This document shows, one piece after another, positions 22,343 through 23,759 of a DNA stretch of 23,759 nucleotides. A model generated the notes under the pieces. That model searched no databases. It saw nothing but the letters and a program-made list of their open reading frames with translations, and was not told where the DNA came from. The stretch spans positions 1 to 23,759 of the forward strand of contig JAEYJO010000063.1 in assembly GCA_023408815.1 (NCBI GenBank). Direction: 5' to 3'. How positions within the stretch are numbered: the first letter of the stretch is position 1; each line of letters opens with the position of its first letter. Position numbers and translations under genes: made by a program. This DNA is from Bacillota bacterium (GTDB taxonomy: Bacteria; Bacillota; Clostridia; Lachnospirales; Lachnospiraceae).

Positions 22343-23759
22343 ATGGGGACAGGAGAAAAAACGAAAGCGGAATGGACCGCCAAGGAGAAAAGGGGGAACG
22401 GAAAAAAGCCGGTTTTGCCGGGAATCAACTTTAGTAAAAATGATTTTCGTAAATATTCGAAAAAGCTTAATGGAATTGTGTCGGAGATTAAGGGAAAAAA
22501 GGAAGACAATACAACACATAATAATAAAAATAAGGGCAGCATAAAGGGTAAAATAACGTTTGGTACATTTTCTAATACGAGCATTATGGGAACCTTGATC
22601 AAGGCATTTCTGGTTCCTATTGCGCTTATTATCATACTTGGCTTCGTATCATATAAGACCGCTTCCGGCGTCATAAAGGAAAAGGTGGAGGATTCCTCCG
22701 TAAGTACCATATCGGCCATGAGTATGTACTGCAATCTGCTTACGGGAAATGTGTCCTCGAAGGCGCTTGAAATGGTGGTAGGGGATGATATGTCCTCATA
22801 TTACGAAGTGTATTACAAACAGAACGACAGCAAAGCGATGCAGTACTGGCGCGACGCGAAGAAAAATCTTCTTCAGGTGAAGGCCAGTGTGCAATATTTA
22901 TACAGCTATTCCATTATTCCGGAGAATGGGACCTATCTCACTTCCATATCGGGAAGTATGGGGGATAACGTTTATACGGGCTTTATGGAATCTGCAGAGG
23001 GGCAGTATTTCAAGGATAATGCGACGCGTAAAAACGGTTGGTTCGGCTATCATTCGTTCCTGGATGAGCGTCTGTCCATTTCCGAAGATAGATATGGTCT
23101 CGCCTTTTTCCAAAAGTTTTTGAAGGCAAATACCTATCTTGTTCTGGATATTACCACACAGACCATCGAAGAAATGCTGAACCAAATGGACTTCGGTGAA
23201 AACAGTATCAAGGCTCTTATATCTCCTGACGGCCGTGAAATCGTGCGCGTGCAGCAAGCGGAGGCAGGAACGGGGGCTTTGCTCCAGGATAAGACGGCGG
23301 CAGTGTTTACAGATAAGGATTTCTACGAGGAAAGCCTGAATGCAAAAGAAGCCGGAGACCGCTATGTCAAATATAACGGAGAAACCTATTTATATGTGTT
23401 TTCACCTGTGGGAAATACGGGGATCATGCTGTGCGGTCTGATTCCCCAGAATAATATAGTAAAAGAAGTAAACTCGATACGCAATCTGTGTATCGTTATG
23501 GTACTGCTTGCGTGCATCATCGCCTTCATCATAGGAGGTAAGATAGCAACAGGCATGAGCAAATCCGTTAAAGTAATCACTAAGGGTCTGAACGAGGTTG
23601 CGGGCGGGAATCTGACGCAGGAGTTCCGAATCAACAGAAAAGACGAATTCAGCCTTCTTGCCAAAGGCTTGAACGATATGCTGGAAAGCATGCGGACGCT
23701 CATGAAGGATATGCAGATATTCGGAAATAAAGTAAAGGAAATGGCGGATGGAGTTGCTG
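22343..23759 (+). CDS. Methyl-accepting chemotaxis protein, 3' end beyond the window
   Basis: An open frame runs from ATG 22343 to the window edge (472 codons), with AGGAGG at 22332-22337 just before it and only 9 bases after the esterase stop. The product starts with an unusual hydrophilic segment of about 80 residues rich in Lys and Asn, then a membrane helix (about 85-105), an extracellular domain of about 275 residues, a second helix (about 381-401) and a HAMP domain (about 402-454, with GGNLTQEF and DEFSLLAKGLNDML). The extracellular part, with ISPDGREIV near 293-301, fits a dCache-type sensor. The end (MKDMQIFGNKVKEMADGVA) looks like the start of an MCP signalling helix, but a different output domain cannot be excluded. 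As the last visible gene of a mannan operon it may sense a mannan-derived sugar. Confidence 0.82.
   Translation, partial: MGTGEKTKAEWTAKEKRGNGKKPVLPGINFSKNDFRKYSKKLNGIVSEIKGKKEDNTTHNNKNKGSIKGKITFGTFSNTSIMGTLIKAFLVPIALIIILGFVSYKTASGVIKEKVEDSSVSTISAMSMYCNLLTGNVSSKALEMVVGDDMSSYYEVYYKQNDSKAMQYWRDAKKNLLQVKASVQYLYSYSIIPENGTYLTSISGSMGDNVYTGFMESAEGQYFKDNATRKNGWFGYHSFLDERLSISEDRYGLAFFQKFLKANTYLVLDITTQTIEEMLNQMDFGENSIKALISPDGREIVRVQQAEAGTGALLQDKTAAVFTDKDFYEESLNAKEAGDRYVKYNGETYLYVFSPVGNTGIMLCGLIPQNNIVKEVNSIRNLCIVMVLLACIIAFIIGGKIATGMSKSVKVITKGLNEVAGGNLTQEFRINRKDEFSLLAKGLNDMLESMRTLMKDMQIFGNKVKEMADGVA

Overview
The window reads as chromosomal DNA of a low-to-mid GC, motile, anaerobic Firmicute, most likely a gut-type Lachnospiraceae. 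The reasons are strong AAGGAGG-type ribosome sites, a DUF1667-type anaerobic glycerol-3-phosphate dehydrogenase set, and a beta-mannan catabolic cluster like the one described in Roseburia intestinalis. There is no transposase, integrase, phage gene, rRNA, tRNA or CRISPR array.

Layout: (1) 1-206 holds two back-to-back Rho-independent terminators. (2) 207-2817, minus strand: a chemoreceptor with a membrane-embedded N-terminus, then an AEC-family permease. (3) 3030-7745, plus strand: a glycerol/G3P operon of a GlpA-like dehydrogenase with a BFD-type Fe-S tail, a GlpB-like FAD oxidoreductase, a DUF1667 Fe-S protein and glycerol kinase. (4) 7779-11121, plus strand: a consensus-like promoter, a cytoplasmic GH36 alpha-galactosidase and a LacI-family regulator, closed by a convergent terminator. 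(5) 11179-12848, minus strand: an AraC-family regulator followed by an MgtC/SapB membrane protein. (6) 12849-13239: a 391-base AT-rich divergent control region. (7) 13240 to the window end, plus strand: a sugar ABC importer (lipoprotein and two permeases, no ATPase), an AGE-family epimerase, two different GH130 phosphorylases, two SGNH acetylesterases (CE2-like and CE17-like) and the first 472 codons of a second chemoreceptor.

Inferred pathway for region 7, with the GH36 enzyme: partly degraded, acetylated and galactosylated (gluco)mannan oligosaccharides are bound by the lipoprotein and imported. GH36 removes galactose and the two esterases remove acetyl groups. One GH130 shortens mannooligosaccharides by phosphorolysis, the epimerase converts mannobiose to mannosyl-glucose, and the other GH130 cleaves that to mannose-1-phosphate and glucose. 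No endo-mannanase and no transporter ATPase are encoded here, so both must come from elsewhere.

The most interesting non-textbook elements are a chemoreceptor gene at the end of the mannan operon, two perfect hairpins between the binding-protein and permease genes, a 12-bp direct repeat at 21-bp spacing next to a dyad in the control region (a geometry that suits an AraC-type activator), and the DUF1667 protein in the G3P dehydrogenase operon.
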